Assembly (NCBI RefSeq): GCF_023703325.1
Contig: NZ_JAMQGM010000020.1
Span: 1-55,454 of the forward strand
Origin: Streptomyces meridianus
Lineage (GTDB): Bacteria; Actinomycetota; Actinomycetes; Streptomycetales; Streptomycetaceae
Length of the DNA: 55,454 nucleotides
Reading direction: 5' to 3'
In this document: positions 23,538-31,237 of the stretch, in pieces
How positions within the stretch are numbered: position 1 is the stretch's first letter
How the letters are laid out: each line of letters opens with the position of its first letter
Notes under the pieces: model-generated
The model's database searches: none
Told to the model about the DNA's origin: nothing
The model's input: the letters and a program-made list of their open reading frames with translations, nothing else
Made by a program: the position numbers and the translations under genes

Positions 23538-24545
23538 TCATGTCCTGCTCCTTTCGTAGCCCTCCCGCCGGATCGCCCGCAGGAGGGCGACGCGGGCACG
23601 GACCTCCTCGGCACCGATGCCGTCGGGTTCCCGGCCTTCCGGGCCCCCGCGGCAGATGCGGCAGAGTCCCCCGGGCAGCGCCTCGGGGCTGCCCGGCGTG
23701 CCGCAGTCCGTGCACTCCATGAGCCGCTGCGGGAGAAGCACGGCCGTAGCGGCGAGGGGTTCGGGCGGCAGCTTCGCGGTGAGGCGACTGCGGGCGAGAG
23801 CCGCCGGGCTGTGGACCTGCTGCGGTAGCCCGGCCGTCAGCGCCAGCACCAGCTGCGGCGCGGTTGCCCCGCGCTCCAGCCACCGGCCGGCGAGTTCCTC
23901 GAGCCCGGCGCACTCGACGGCGGAGAGCGTCATCCGCGGGTCGGTCCGGCCGAGGGACGCCAGCACGTCGTACGCCTCGGAGCGCGGCCGTCGGGTCACC
24001 GGGCGGGGAGTCGGACCGGGCGACGTGGCAGGCGCGGGAGACATGACGGTCGCGGGCGATGGGCCTCCGCGGGCCCGAGCGGCTGCGGCCGGACGTGGTT
24101 CCGGGTGAACATCCGGCGCGGGGACGGGGGTTGGCGGGAGCGGCCCGGCGACATCGGTCACCTCACCCGACAGAAACCGGGCCCACCAGAGGTCGTCGTG
24201 CGACACGCGCGAGAAGTACGTCCGGAAAACCCAGCGGGTGCAGCCGACGCCGGCGTTCTCGCGGACCCGGCGCAGATGACCGGCCTCGGAGAGCACGGTG
24301 AGCGCCGAGCGGACGGCCTGCTGACCGTACGCGGGAAGCTCCCTGGCCAGCGTCTTCGCGTCGATCGCGGCACCTTCCGGCAGCCGGTCGATGTGCGCGG
24401 CGACGGACGCCTCGCGGGTCGGGAGATGCGCGAAGTCACCTGCCCGGCATGGGGGTTGACCGAGTACGGAGCGTTTTCCGTAGCCCGGTGAGGCCATCGG
24501 AGGGGCGTAGGGGAGCGGGGCAGAGCTAAGCTGAGCAGCAGCCAT
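23538..24545 (-). CDS. Winged-helix protein with C-terminal zinc ribbon
   Basis: A 335-residue protein of a type common in Streptomyces but without a settled function. A DNA-binding winged helix spans residues of about 40-115 (REASVAAHIDRLPEGAAIDAKTLARELPAYGQQAVRSALTVLSEAGHLRR). A Pro/Ala-rich disordered linker follows, then a helical domain (RMTLSAVECAGLEELAGRWLERG), and finally a probable zinc ribbon CTDC-x16-CRIC. ATG 24545 has AAGGA 8 bp upstream. ATG codons a little further in would also give complete domains. Its target is unknown. Confidence 0.78.
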   Translation of the reverse strand: MAAAQLSSAPLPYAPPMASPGYGKRSVLGQPPCRAGDFAHLPTREASVAAHIDRLPEGAAIDAKTLARELPAYGQQAVRSALTVLSEAGHLRRVRENAGVGCTRWVFRTYFSRVSHDDLWWARFLSGEVTDVAGPLPPTPVPAPDVHPEPRPAAAARARGGPSPATVMSPAPATSPGPTPRPVTRRPRSEAYDVLASLGRTDPRMTLSAVECAGLEELAGRWLERGATAPQLVLALTAGLPQQVHSPAALARSRLTAKLPPEPLAATAVLLPQRLMECTDCGTPGSPEALPGGLCRICRGGPEGREPDGIGAEEVRARVALLRAIRREGYERSRT

Positions 24546-24840
24546 GAGATCGGTCCTTGCGATCTTGGTGGTCAGACCCCCGGAGGTGTTCCAGCACCGA
24601 CGGGGGTCGCTTGTTGCTGCGCACGCTACACCGGGCATCCGACCGATTGCGAACGGTGATCATAAGTCATACCGGCTGATCAGCACGGCTCTTGGGAGGG
24701 TGGGTGGGTTCTGCCGAACCACCCATTCCTTGTTGGGGAAGCTCGGGTCTCGAAGCTCGCAACCCGAGCTTCGAGCTTCCGCACGGCCGCAGTAGCACGG
24801 GCAGCACGGGCTCACCCGCCCGAGAACGGCAGTCCGGCCG
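24546..24840. other. Intergenic region with nested inverted repeats
   Basis: This 295-bp region has no gene. It holds the promoter of the winged-helix gene (minus strand); a TAGCGT hexamer reading leftward near 24630 is a candidate -10. At 24738-24780 GAAGCTCG/CGAGCTTC recur four times, forming two mutually exclusive hairpins: 24738-24748 with 24762-24772, or 24749-24759 with 24765-24775. The cluster lies about 60 bp beyond the stop of the minus-strand gene ending at 24841 and could be its terminator. Confidence 0.55.
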
Positions 24841-25140
24841 TCAGGCGGCCAGCCGCGTGGCGAGGAAACCGAGTCCCGCGATGACGAGGGTCACGGCCCA
24901 GGCGAAACCGATCTGCCGCTGGTCGCCGGCCCGGTAGGCCCGCACCGCGCACACCCCGCTCGCGACGAAGCCCAGCACGGCGAGCCCGGCCGCTACCGCG
25001 CCCCACCACGGGACGCTCGCCTGCACGATCCCGAGCACGACACCGGCGACCGTCACGAACGCCAGCCCGAAGGACAGCCAGATGACGGGCTGCGCGGACC
25101 TCTCGAGGAAGTACCCGGCCCTGTCGACGTCGTCGTTCAC
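24841..25140 (-). CDS. Small membrane protein, about three helices
   Basis: A 99-residue hydrophobic protein. GTG 25140 follows GAGGAG and gives VNDDVDRAGYFLERSAQPVIWL. Three helices are apparent: VIWLSFGLAFVTVAGVVLGIV, WGAVAAGLAVLGFVASGVCAV and IGFAWAVTLVIAGLGFLATRLAA. I do not recognise the family. It is 31 bp downstream of the DUF397 gene on the same strand, so it probably belongs to the same transcript. Confidence 0.75.
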   Translation of the reverse strand: MNDDVDRAGYFLERSAQPVIWLSFGLAFVTVAGVVLGIVQASVPWWGAVAAGLAVLGFVASGVCAVRAYRAGDQRQIGFAWAVTLVIAGLGFLATRLAA

Positions 25141-25171
25141 TGTGCTCTCCTCACACGGCCTTGTGCAGCGG

Positions 25172-25363
25172 CTACCGCAGCCGCTGCCCGGCCGCGAACG
25201 CCACGAACTCCGCCCAGGCATCCGCCTCGAACGACAACCGCGGACCGGACCGGTCCTTCGAGTCCCGGACCAGCACCTGCCCGGAATTCACAGCCACCTC
25301 GACGCAGTTTCCGCCCCCTGAGTCGCTGTAACTGGACGTGATCCATGCCGCTTCGGTGCTCAT
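25172..25363 (-). CDS. DUF397 domain protein
   Basis: A 63-residue DUF397 protein: AAWITSSYSDSGGGNCVEVAVNSGQVLVRDSKDRSGPRLSFEADAWAEFVAFA. This is a textbook example of the family found beside XRE regulators in streptomycetes. The start overlaps the XRE stop by 4 bp (ATGA), so translation is coupled. The family is thought to modulate the partner XRE protein, in a toxin-antitoxin-like or ligand-transmitting way. Confidence 0.95.
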   Translation of the reverse strand: MSTEAAWITSSYSDSGGGNCVEVAVNSGQVLVRDSKDRSGPRLSFEADAWAEFVAFAAGQRLR

Positions 25364-26178
25364 AGCCCCTCCACCATCCTCAGGATGAACCGCGCCGATT
25401 CCTCTGTCCCCAGAGCCTGCATCCGGATCATTCCATGGCGTTGAGCCAGCACGCTGATCTTGTTCGCGTCGGCGTACAGGGCTCCTGTCTCCTGCCCCTC
25501 CACGTACGCGTACTGCTGATGCCCTGCTGTCTCCACGAGCACCAACGGACCGCTCAGCGCAGCGTGCGCGCTGTGCCCTGCAGGCAGGACTTGCACCGAC
25601 ACATTCCGCAACCTGCCCACTTCCAGCAGGTGCCGCATCTGCGCAGCCATGACCTCGCTGCCGCCAACCATGCTGTGCAGAGCCGCTTCATAGATGACGA
25701 ATCCGAACAGTGCGGTGGCTTTGAGCAGCAGTCTCTGCCTCTGCAGCCGAGCCGTCACCCGTTCATGAATGGTGTCGTCATCAAGTGGTGGACAGTGGTC
25801 GCCGATCAAGGTGCGCGCGTATTCCTCGGTCTGCAACAGACCCGGAATGAGCAGCGTCTCGTACGAGTGCAGTGAGACCGCCTCGGCCTCTACGGTCACG
25901 AAGTCCTGTGCGTACGACTGGAACCGCTCCGGCTTCAGGTACTCCTGCGCCGCGACCAGCTTCCCCCGCGCTCCGCACATCTCGTCGGCGACTTCGAGCA
26001 GCCAGGTCGCGGGTCTGCGGCGGCCCTGCTCCATCGACTTCACGGACTCGTACTCGTAGCCCGCCTCCTTGCCCAACTCCTCGCGGGTGACGCCCGCCTG
26101 GATGCGCCACAACTTGAGCTGGTTCCCGCAGTACCGCCAGGCCATCGGCGGCTGGGAGTTCCCCTCGGCCATCTGCAC
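25360..26178 (-). CDS. XRE helix-turn-helix regulator with DUF5753 domain (WhiJ-like)
   Basis: A 272-residue regulator: N-terminal HTH (LKLWRIQAGVTREELGKEAGYEYESVKSMEQGRRRPATWLLEVAD), then the DUF5753 sensor domain (SLHSYETLLIPGLLQTEEYARTLI ... MRHLLEVGRLRNVSVQVLPAGHSAHAALSGPLVLVE). This is the WhiJ/AbaA-type architecture. GTG 26178 lies 9 bp after GGAGGG; ATG 26172, two codons in, is the alternative. It is followed by DUF397 with an ATGA overlap and is divergent from an ATPase-like gene, the classic arrangement of developmental and antibiotic control loci. Confidence 0.92.
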   Translation of the reverse strand: MQMAEGNSQPPMAWRYCGNQLKLWRIQAGVTREELGKEAGYEYESVKSMEQGRRRPATWLLEVADEMCGARGKLVAAQEYLKPERFQSYAQDFVTVEAEAVSLHSYETLLIPGLLQTEEYARTLIGDHCPPLDDDTIHERVTARLQRQRLLLKATALFGFVIYEAALHSMVGGSEVMAAQMRHLLEVGRLRNVSVQVLPAGHSAHAALSGPLVLVETAGHQQYAYVEGQETGALYADANKISVLAQRHGMIRMQALGTEESARFILRMVEGL

Positions 26179-26255
26179 CCGCGCCGTCCCTCCCGGTGCA
26201 CGACGGGTACAGCCACCTGCCGTACCCGCGTCGCCACTGCCGAGGTTAGGCACGG

Positions 26256-26286
26256 ACCAGCACCGTTGTGAGGCAGTACCAGCACC
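26256..26286. repeat. Direct repeat in the XRE/HATPase divergent promoter
   Basis: ACCAGCACC occurs at 26256-26264 and again at 26278-26286, exactly 22 bp (two helical turns) apart. A TAACCT -10-like hexamer reading toward the XRE gene lies next to it near 26245. This fits cooperative binding by the XRE protein. Confidence 0.4.
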
Positions 26287-26321
26287 AGCCCCACCGCCGG
26301 GTGACACCAGCAAGGATTCCG

Positions 26322-26831
26322 ATGCCAGCCAACACCCCCGCCACCAGCAGCGTCGCGATCGGCGCCACCGCCTCCGCCGCCCCGCCCGCCGGCGGCCTCC
26401 CCCGGGACATCGAGTGGCGGCTGCCCCGTCATCCGCGCAGTGTCGGCCGGGCCCGCGCGCTGCTGCGGGCACAGGCCGGTTCATGGCGAGTGCCGCCGGA
26501 GCCGACCGAGATCGCCGTACTGCTGCTGAGCGAACTGGCCACCAACGCCGTGCGGCACGCCGACGGCCCGGACGCGCGGGAGTTGAGCATCCGCCTCACC
26601 GCCGGGGAGAAGCGGCTGCGGGTCGAGGTCTCGGACGCGAGCGAGCGTCCGCTGCGCCCGGCGCAGGCATCGGCCTGCGACGAGACGGGCCGCGGCCTGA
26701 GCATCGTCGCCGCGCTCGCGGACGACTGGGGAACACACCCCCGCGCCTGCGGCATCGGCAAGATCGTGTGGTTCGAGATCGCGGCACCGGCCGAACGGGC
26801 CCCCGCCCCGGTCGGCGAATCGGAGCAGTGA
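26322..26831 (+). CDS. HATPase_c_2 anti-sigma/regulatory ATPase-like protein
   Basis: A 169-residue GHKL-fold protein of the RsbW/SpoIIAB-like group. Motifs are ELATNAVRHADGP (N box), VEVSDASERPLRP (a modified G1 box with the Asp retained) and DETGRGLSIVAALADDWG (G2). It starts at ATG 26322 with AAGGA 5 bp upstream. There is an upstream in-frame extension, but it would overlap the promoter of the XRE gene. With the divergent XRE-DUF397 pair it forms an abaA-like locus. No sigma factor is adjacent, so its partner must be elsewhere. Confidence 0.88.
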   Translation: MPANTPATSSVAIGATASAAPPAGGLPRDIEWRLPRHPRSVGRARALLRAQAGSWRVPPEPTEIAVLLLSELATNAVRHADGPDARELSIRLTAGEKRLRVEVSDASERPLRPAQASACDETGRGLSIVAALADDWGTHPRACGIGKIVWFEIAAPAERAPAPVGESEQ

Positions 26832-26859
26832 GGCCGACGGGTGTACCCGTCGGCCTCAC
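26828..26859. terminator. Bidirectional terminator overlapping the HATPase stop codon
   Basis: A perfect 15-bp stem (26828-26842 with 26845-26859, GTGAGGCCGACGGGT) has only a 2-nt loop. The stop codon of the HATPase gene lies within the left arm. The convergent DUF4190 gene ends 29 bp away. Confidence 0.8.
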
Positions 26860-26887
26860 CGGCACCGTCACCGGACCACGCCGCCGG

Positions 26888-27313
26888 TCAGCGGTTGACC
26901 GCGTCCGAGAAGTCCCTTTGACACTGCTGCTGCTCGGCCGTGCTCTTGGCGTTCTGCATGCAGTCGGCGTAGCTCCCGAACTCCTCGGAGCCCAGGATCG
27001 ACGCCCCGGCCACGAGGACGACGGCGGACACGGCGAGGGCCAGACCGCCGAGAATCGCGCCGGCCAGTGCCATGCCGCCGTTCGTCGCCTCCCCCCGGCT
27101 CTTACGGCGGTAGCCGAGGATGCCGAAAACGACGGCGAGCAGGCCCAGGACCAGACCGCCGACGATCGTCCAGAAGAAGAGAGCCGCCAGGATGCCCAGC
27201 ACGAGCGCGGCGATGCCGAACCCGTTGCGCTGCGCCTGAGCCGGTGCCGGATAACCGGTCCCCGCGGGCCCCGCCTGGCCGGGGTCACCCCACCCCGAAG
27301 TCGAAGAAGCCAC
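26888..27313 (-). CDS. DUF4190 membrane protein
   Basis: A 141-residue protein with a short Gly/Pro/Ala-rich cytoplasmic lead (SGWGDPGQAGPAGTGYPAPAQAQ) and two helices in the DUF4190 pattern: GFGIAALVLGILAALFFWTIVGGLVLGLLAVVFGILGYRR, then GGMALAGAILGGLALAVSAVVLVAG. A small extracellular C-terminal domain with two Cys (YADCMQNAKSTAEQQQCQRDF) may form a disulfide. GTG 27313 is chosen because AAAGGA sits 7 bp upstream. The function of the family is unknown. Confidence 0.85.
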   Translation of the reverse strand: MASSTSGWGDPGQAGPAGTGYPAPAQAQRNGFGIAALVLGILAALFFWTIVGGLVLGLLAVVFGILGYRRKSRGEATNGGMALAGAILGGLALAVSAVVLVAGASILGSEEFGSYADCMQNAKSTAEQQQCQRDFSDAVNR

Positions 27314-27375
27314 TGAACTGTCCTTTCGCCACGTCAATGAATGCACCAACGAAGCGGTCGGGCCCCGCCGGCGGC

Positions 27376-27390
27376 GTCACGAATCGTGAC
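27376..27390. promoter_or_regulatory. Palindrome upstream of DUF4190 gene
   Basis: GTCACGAATCGTGAC is a perfect 7-bp inverted repeat around a central A, 63 bp upstream of the DUF4190 start. It could be an operator; no regulator is assigned. Confidence 0.35.
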
Positions 27391-27496
27391 ACCGACACCG
27401 CTCAGGCCCTTCCCCCCAGGTGTCCGGCTAACAGACTTCCCCCGGACAAGAGGCTGAACCCTGCCCATTTCCGTGACAGTTGGGAACGATGGCCAC

Positions 27497-27637
27497 TCAG
27501 CGGTCGATCTCGGACAGGCACAGGGTGCTGTACACCACGTTCCGGCGGGACACCGTGTACGTGACCTGGCCGGGCTCGCAGTCGTAATCGGTCCGGCGGT
27601 CGTCCACGACCGTGAAGCCGCCCCGGTGCGGCGGAGG
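27497..27637 (-). pseudogene. C-terminal remnant of an unrecognised gene
   Basis: Reading leftward to the stop at 27497-27499, the DNA encodes a clean tail: GGFTVVDDRRTDYDCEPGQV followed by TYTVSRRNVVYSTLCLSEIDR. Of the 43 triplets, 41 have G or C in the third position, a coding signature as strong as in real genes. It stops abruptly upstream of about 27630, and no start codon with a ribosome site exists. It is probably the last 40 or so codons of a disrupted gene, or the visible exposed end of a very short one. I do not recognise the family. Two Cys suggest a secreted domain. Confidence 0.5.
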
Positions 27638-27743
27638 GAGGCATGGACCGCACGAAACCAGCCCGCACTGCCCCGGAGACGACTGGCGGGGGAATCCCGC
27701 TCGCTCGGGCACGGTCCGAACTGCACGCCGGAATCGCGCGGGT

Positions 27744-27784
27744 CCCGTACAACCCTTTCTCCGTTTCGTTCGTCTCCTGTGCGG
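27744..27784 (+). promoter_or_regulatory. ECF-sigma-type promoter of FG-GAP gene
   Basis: GTACAACC at 27747-27754 and CGTCT at 27771-27775, separated by 16 bp, match an AAC/CGTC promoter of extracytoplasmic-function sigma factors. The same block with the same spacing recurs at 17962-18002 beside the FG-GAP relic. Transcription would start near 27782, giving a 5' leader of about 125 nt. Confidence 0.6.
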
Positions 27785-27907
27785 CGACTGCCGCCTCCCG
27801 CACCATCCCGAGCCGTCCAGTGATCGCCACAGGACGGGCTCCCCCGTACTCCCCCACGGCTTTCCCCCTTCGCAGATGCACCGCATCCCCCCCAGGAGAC
27901 CTCCCGC

Positions 27908-29377
27908 ATGCGCAAGAGACTTCGTGTCGCCATCGCCACCAGCGCCACCATGGCCGGTGGCCTGCTGACGGTCACGGTTCCGCCCGCCACTGCCGCGCCG
28001 GCCGCCACGCATGCCTCCGACTTCAATGGCGACGGCTACGACGACCTCGCGGTCTCCGCACCGGGCACCGTCGTCAACGGCCACAACCAGGCAGGAGCGG
28101 TGGTCGTCACCTTTGGCTCGGCGAACGGGGTGAAGAGCAGCCGGACCCAGGTGGTGACGCAGAGTTCCAGCGGCGTCCCCGGTGCCTCCGAGGTCGGGGA
28201 CGGCTTCGGGAGCACCACGGCATCCGGCGACTTCAACAGCGACGGTTACGCGGACCTGGCCGTCGGAGCGCCCGGCGAGGACACTTCCGCGGGGCTGGGG
28301 ACGGGGGAGAACTCCGGTGCGGTCACCGTGCTGTGGGGCGGCAGCACAGGGCTGTCCGGCGGCACCGCCCTGGAGATCCCGCCGATGAACTACCCGAAGG
28401 GCTACGGACATGTCCTCACCAGCGGGGACTTCGACGGGAACGGCCGTGACGACCTCGCCGTCGGCCAACGCAGCTACAACTACGTGTTCTTCTACAAGGG
28501 CGGAACCGTCAAGAGCAGCAAGCTCGGTGGCCGCAACGGCTTCGAGGACACCTCGCTGACCGAGAGCAGCACCGGCATCAGCTCGCTCACCGCGGGCGAC
28601 GTCAACGGTGACGGCACGGACGATCTCGTCGTCGGCGGCGACAACAACGACACGAGGGAGTACTTCAAGCAGTCCCTGTACCTGGCCCCCCTCGACCTCA
28701 ATCGACGGACCTACGCCGGCGAGGTCTCCCACGGCGAAGCAGCCGCCGTCGGCGATGTGGACGGCGACGGATACGCCGACATCGTGACCGGATTCCGGTG
28801 GGATCCCCGGTCCTGGATCGAGGGGGCGAGCCTGGGAGGGAACGTCACGCTGACCTACGGCTCGGCCGACGGCCCCGACACATCGCGTCCCGCCGTGACG
28901 ATCACTCAGGACAGTGCCGGTGTTCCCGGTGCCTCCGAAGAGGGCGACGAGTTCGGATCCTCGGTGACCCTGGGCGACATCAACGGGGACGGCCTGGCCG
29001 ACCTTGCCGTGGGCTCCCGTTATGAATCGGTCGGCACGGCCGAGTACACGGGGTCGGTCACCGTGATCCCCGGAGCCGTCGGCGGCCTGGCCACCGGAGC
29101 GGCATACGCATACAACCAGGGCTCCCCGGGGGTGCCCGGTGCGGCCGAGGCAGGCGATTACTTCGGAGCCGCCGTGGCCCTCGCCGACACCAGCGGTGAC
29201 GGGAGGGCCGACCTCGCCGTCGGTGCCAACAGTGAGAACAACATGGACGGCGCGGTGTGGTCGCTCAAGGGGGCCGCATCGGGTCTGACCACCACGGGAG
29301 CCGTGAGCTTCGGGGCCGGCACCGCCGGTCTGCCGACCGACGAGTGGCCCGAGTTCGGGGTCGCGATCAGTGGCTGA
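27908..29377 (+). CDS. Secreted FG-GAP (integrin-like) repeat protein
   Basis: A 489-residue protein with a signal peptide (MRKRLRVAIATSATMAGGLLTVTV ... TAAPA), predicted to fold into a seven-bladed beta-propeller. Seven calcium-binding DxNxDG-type loops are visible: DFNGDGYDD, DFNSDGYAD, DFDGNGRDD, DVNGDGTDD, DVDGDGYAD, DINGDGLAD and DTSGDGRAD. Most blades contain VPGASEXGDXFG-like FG-GAP strands. No enzymatic domain is attached, so it is probably an extracellular binding or structural protein. ATG 27908 is preceded by AGGAGACC. The ECF-type promoter suggests induction by envelope stress or developmental signals. Confidence 0.9.
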   Translation: MRKRLRVAIATSATMAGGLLTVTVPPATAAPAATHASDFNGDGYDDLAVSAPGTVVNGHNQAGAVVVTFGSANGVKSSRTQVVTQSSSGVPGASEVGDGFGSTTASGDFNSDGYADLAVGAPGEDTSAGLGTGENSGAVTVLWGGSTGLSGGTALEIPPMNYPKGYGHVLTSGDFDGNGRDDLAVGQRSYNYVFFYKGGTVKSSKLGGRNGFEDTSLTESSTGISSLTAGDVNGDGTDDLVVGGDNNDTREYFKQSLYLAPLDLNRRTYAGEVSHGEAAAVGDVDGDGYADIVTGFRWDPRSWIEGASLGGNVTLTYGSADGPDTSRPAVTITQDSAGVPGASEEGDEFGSSVTLGDINGDGLADLAVGSRYESVGTAEYTGSVTVIPGAVGGLATGAAYAYNQGSPGVPGAAEAGDYFGAAVALADTSGDGRADLAVGANSENNMDGAVWSLKGAASGLTTTGAVSFGAGTAGLPTDEWPEFGVAISG

Positions 29378-29382
29378 CGCAT

Positions 29383-29443
29383 GACGACTGCGGCGCGGCT
29401 CCCGGGACCATCGGTCGTCCCGCGGCGCCGCGCCGCCGTCGTC
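29383..29443. terminator. Bidirectional terminator between FG-GAP and ABC permease genes
   Basis: A 17-bp stem with one mismatch (29383-29399 with 29427-29443) and a 27-nt loop lies between the convergent stops at 29377 and 29456. Confidence 0.7.
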
Positions 29444-29455
29444 ACAGGCGGAGAC

Positions 29456-30298
29456 TCAGCCCTTCACACCCGACCCCAGGTCCGTCGAGACGAACCGGCG
29501 CTGGAAGGCCAGGTAGAGCGCCACCGCGGGCCCCGCGAGAACGCACGCCCCGGCGAGGATCGCCCCGAACGGGTTGGCCGCCCGGCCTGCGACGTTCGAG
29601 ATGTAGTTGGCCAGCGCCACTGCCAGCGGCTGCATGTCCGGGTCCTTGGTGACCAGGAACGGCCAGAGGAACTCGTTCCAGGGACCGATGAACGTCAGCA
29701 GCACCGTGGTGAGCAGCGCGGGCTTGCACAACGGGACCGCGATCCTCAGCATGATCGTGAGCTCGCCCGCGCCGTCGATGCGCGCCGACTCGAAGAGTTC
29801 GCGGGGCAGTTGCAGGAAGAACTGCCGGAAGACGAACACCGCCGTCGAGTTGACCGCGAACGGCAGGATGATGCCGAGGTAGGTGTCGGCCAGCCCGTAC
29901 GTGCGGACGATCATCACGTAGAGCGGGATCATCAGCAACTGGAACGGCACCAGTTGCACGAGCAGCACGGTTCCGAACACCAGGCCCCGGCCCTTGAACC
30001 GCATCTGCGCCAGCGCGTAGCCGGCCAGCAGCCCGAACACGACCGTGCCCGCGATGACGCCGCCGGTGAAGATCCCGGAGTTGGCCAGGGCGGACAGCAG
30101 CGGCACCCGGTCGTTGATCGCCGTGTAGTTGCCCAGGGTGAGACCGGCCGGATTCGGCAGCAGGGCCGACGGGTCGGAGCTGGGTTCCGGCTGCAGCGAG
30201 CCGACCACCATGTAGTAGAAGGGGAAGAGGAACGCGCAAGCGCCGATGAGCAGCACGATCAGGCGCGGCAGCTTCCGGCCTGTCTTGGGGGCGGACAT
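29456..30298 (-). CDS. Carbohydrate ABC transporter permease (MalG-type)
   Basis: A 280-residue inner-membrane permease with six predicted helices, starting MSAPKTGRKLPRLIVLLIGACAFLFPFYYMVVGSL. The conserved EAA loop that docks on the ATPase is ELFESARIDGAGELTIMLRIAVPLCKPAL. It is the last gene of the LacI-SBP-permease-permease operon, 5 bp after the first permease. No ATPase gene is present, so a shared MsiK-type ATPase elsewhere is likely, as for other Streptomyces sugar importers. Convergent with the FG-GAP gene. Confidence 0.95.
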   Translation of the reverse strand: MSAPKTGRKLPRLIVLLIGACAFLFPFYYMVVGSLQPEPSSDPSALLPNPAGLTLGNYTAINDRVPLLSALANSGIFTGGVIAGTVVFGLLAGYALAQMRFKGRGLVFGTVLLVQLVPFQLLMIPLYVMIVRTYGLADTYLGIILPFAVNSTAVFVFRQFFLQLPRELFESARIDGAGELTIMLRIAVPLCKPALLTTVLLTFIGPWNEFLWPFLVTKDPDMQPLAVALANYISNVAGRAANPFGAILAGACVLAGPAVALYLAFQRRFVSTDLGSGVKG

Positions 30299-30303
30299 GA
30301 CGC

Positions 30304-31215
30304 TCAGCCCCTTTCCGTCAGCTTGCGGTTGATCAGGGACACGACCAGAACGAACAGCACCAGCAGCACGCCGATCGCAGCGGCCACGTCCGGACTTCCC
30401 TGCTCGATGCCCCGCTGGTACATGAGCAGGACCGGGGAGGCGGAGGACCCGTCCGGTCCGCCGCCGCCGGTGAGCAGGTAGGGCTCGGTGAACAGGTTCG
30501 CGCCGGTGATGGTGGCGACGATCAGCACCAGGGTGGTCGCCGGCCGCACGCCCGGAACGGTCACCGACAGGAACTTGCGCACGGTGGAGGCGCCGTCGAC
30601 GTCCGCGGATTCGTACAGCTCCTTGGGCACGTTCTGCAGCGCCGCCAGGTAGAGCATGATGAAGAACCCGAGCTGCTTCCAGGCCACGAACACCGCGATC
30701 AGCGGCATGGCGAGGGTCTCGTTGACCAGCCAGCTCGGTTCCGGGGCGAGGTCCCCCAGCAGCTGGTTGACCAGGCCGCCGCTGCTGAACAGCCACAGCC
30801 AGACGCCGACGACCGCGACGCTCGCCGTGATGTACGGCACGTAGTAGGCGGCGCGGAAGAACGAGCGCATCGGCAGCTTGGCGTTCAGCGCGGTGGCCAG
30901 CACCATCGACGCGAACACGGTCAGCGGCACGTTGATGACCAGGAAGACCAGGATGTTGACGAACGACCGGCGGACGTCGGGGTCGGTCAGCACCGTCACG
31001 TAGTTCTCGAAGCCGACGAACGGGTGCTCGACGACGACGTTGGGGGCGGTGAAGAAGTAGTCGTGGAACGACATCCACACCGCGAACCCGAACGGGTAGG
31101 CGAACACGACGGCGACGAACGCCAGGTAGGGCGAGACGAACCCGAGTCCCAGGAGGTTGCGGCCCAGCGACCGCAGTCTCCCGGGACTCGTGGCGCCCCG
31201 TGCGGGGGAAGACAT
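30304..31215 (-). CDS. Carbohydrate ABC transporter permease (MalF-type)
   Basis: A 303-residue permease with about six helices: GLGFVSPYLAFVAVVFAYPFGFAVWMSFHDYF at the start, and the EAA loop ELYESADVDGASTVRKFLSVTVPGVRPAT. It forms a heterodimer with the product of the next gene. ATG 31215 is chosen because GAGGTG lies 6 bp upstream; GTG 31224, three codons earlier, would overlap that site. It lies 22 bp after the substrate-binding lipoprotein gene. Confidence 0.95.
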   Translation of the reverse strand: MSSPARGATSPGRLRSLGRNLLGLGFVSPYLAFVAVVFAYPFGFAVWMSFHDYFFTAPNVVVEHPFVGFENYVTVLTDPDVRRSFVNILVFLVINVPLTVFASMVLATALNAKLPMRSFFRAAYYVPYITASVAVVGVWLWLFSSGGLVNQLLGDLAPEPSWLVNETLAMPLIAVFVAWKQLGFFIMLYLAALQNVPKELYESADVDGASTVRKFLSVTVPGVRPATTLVLIVATITGANLFTEPYLLTGGGGPDGSSASPVLLMYQRGIEQGSPDVAAAIGVLLVLFVLVVSLINRKLTERG

Positions 31216-31237
31216 CGAAGGCACCTCTACGAACCGA

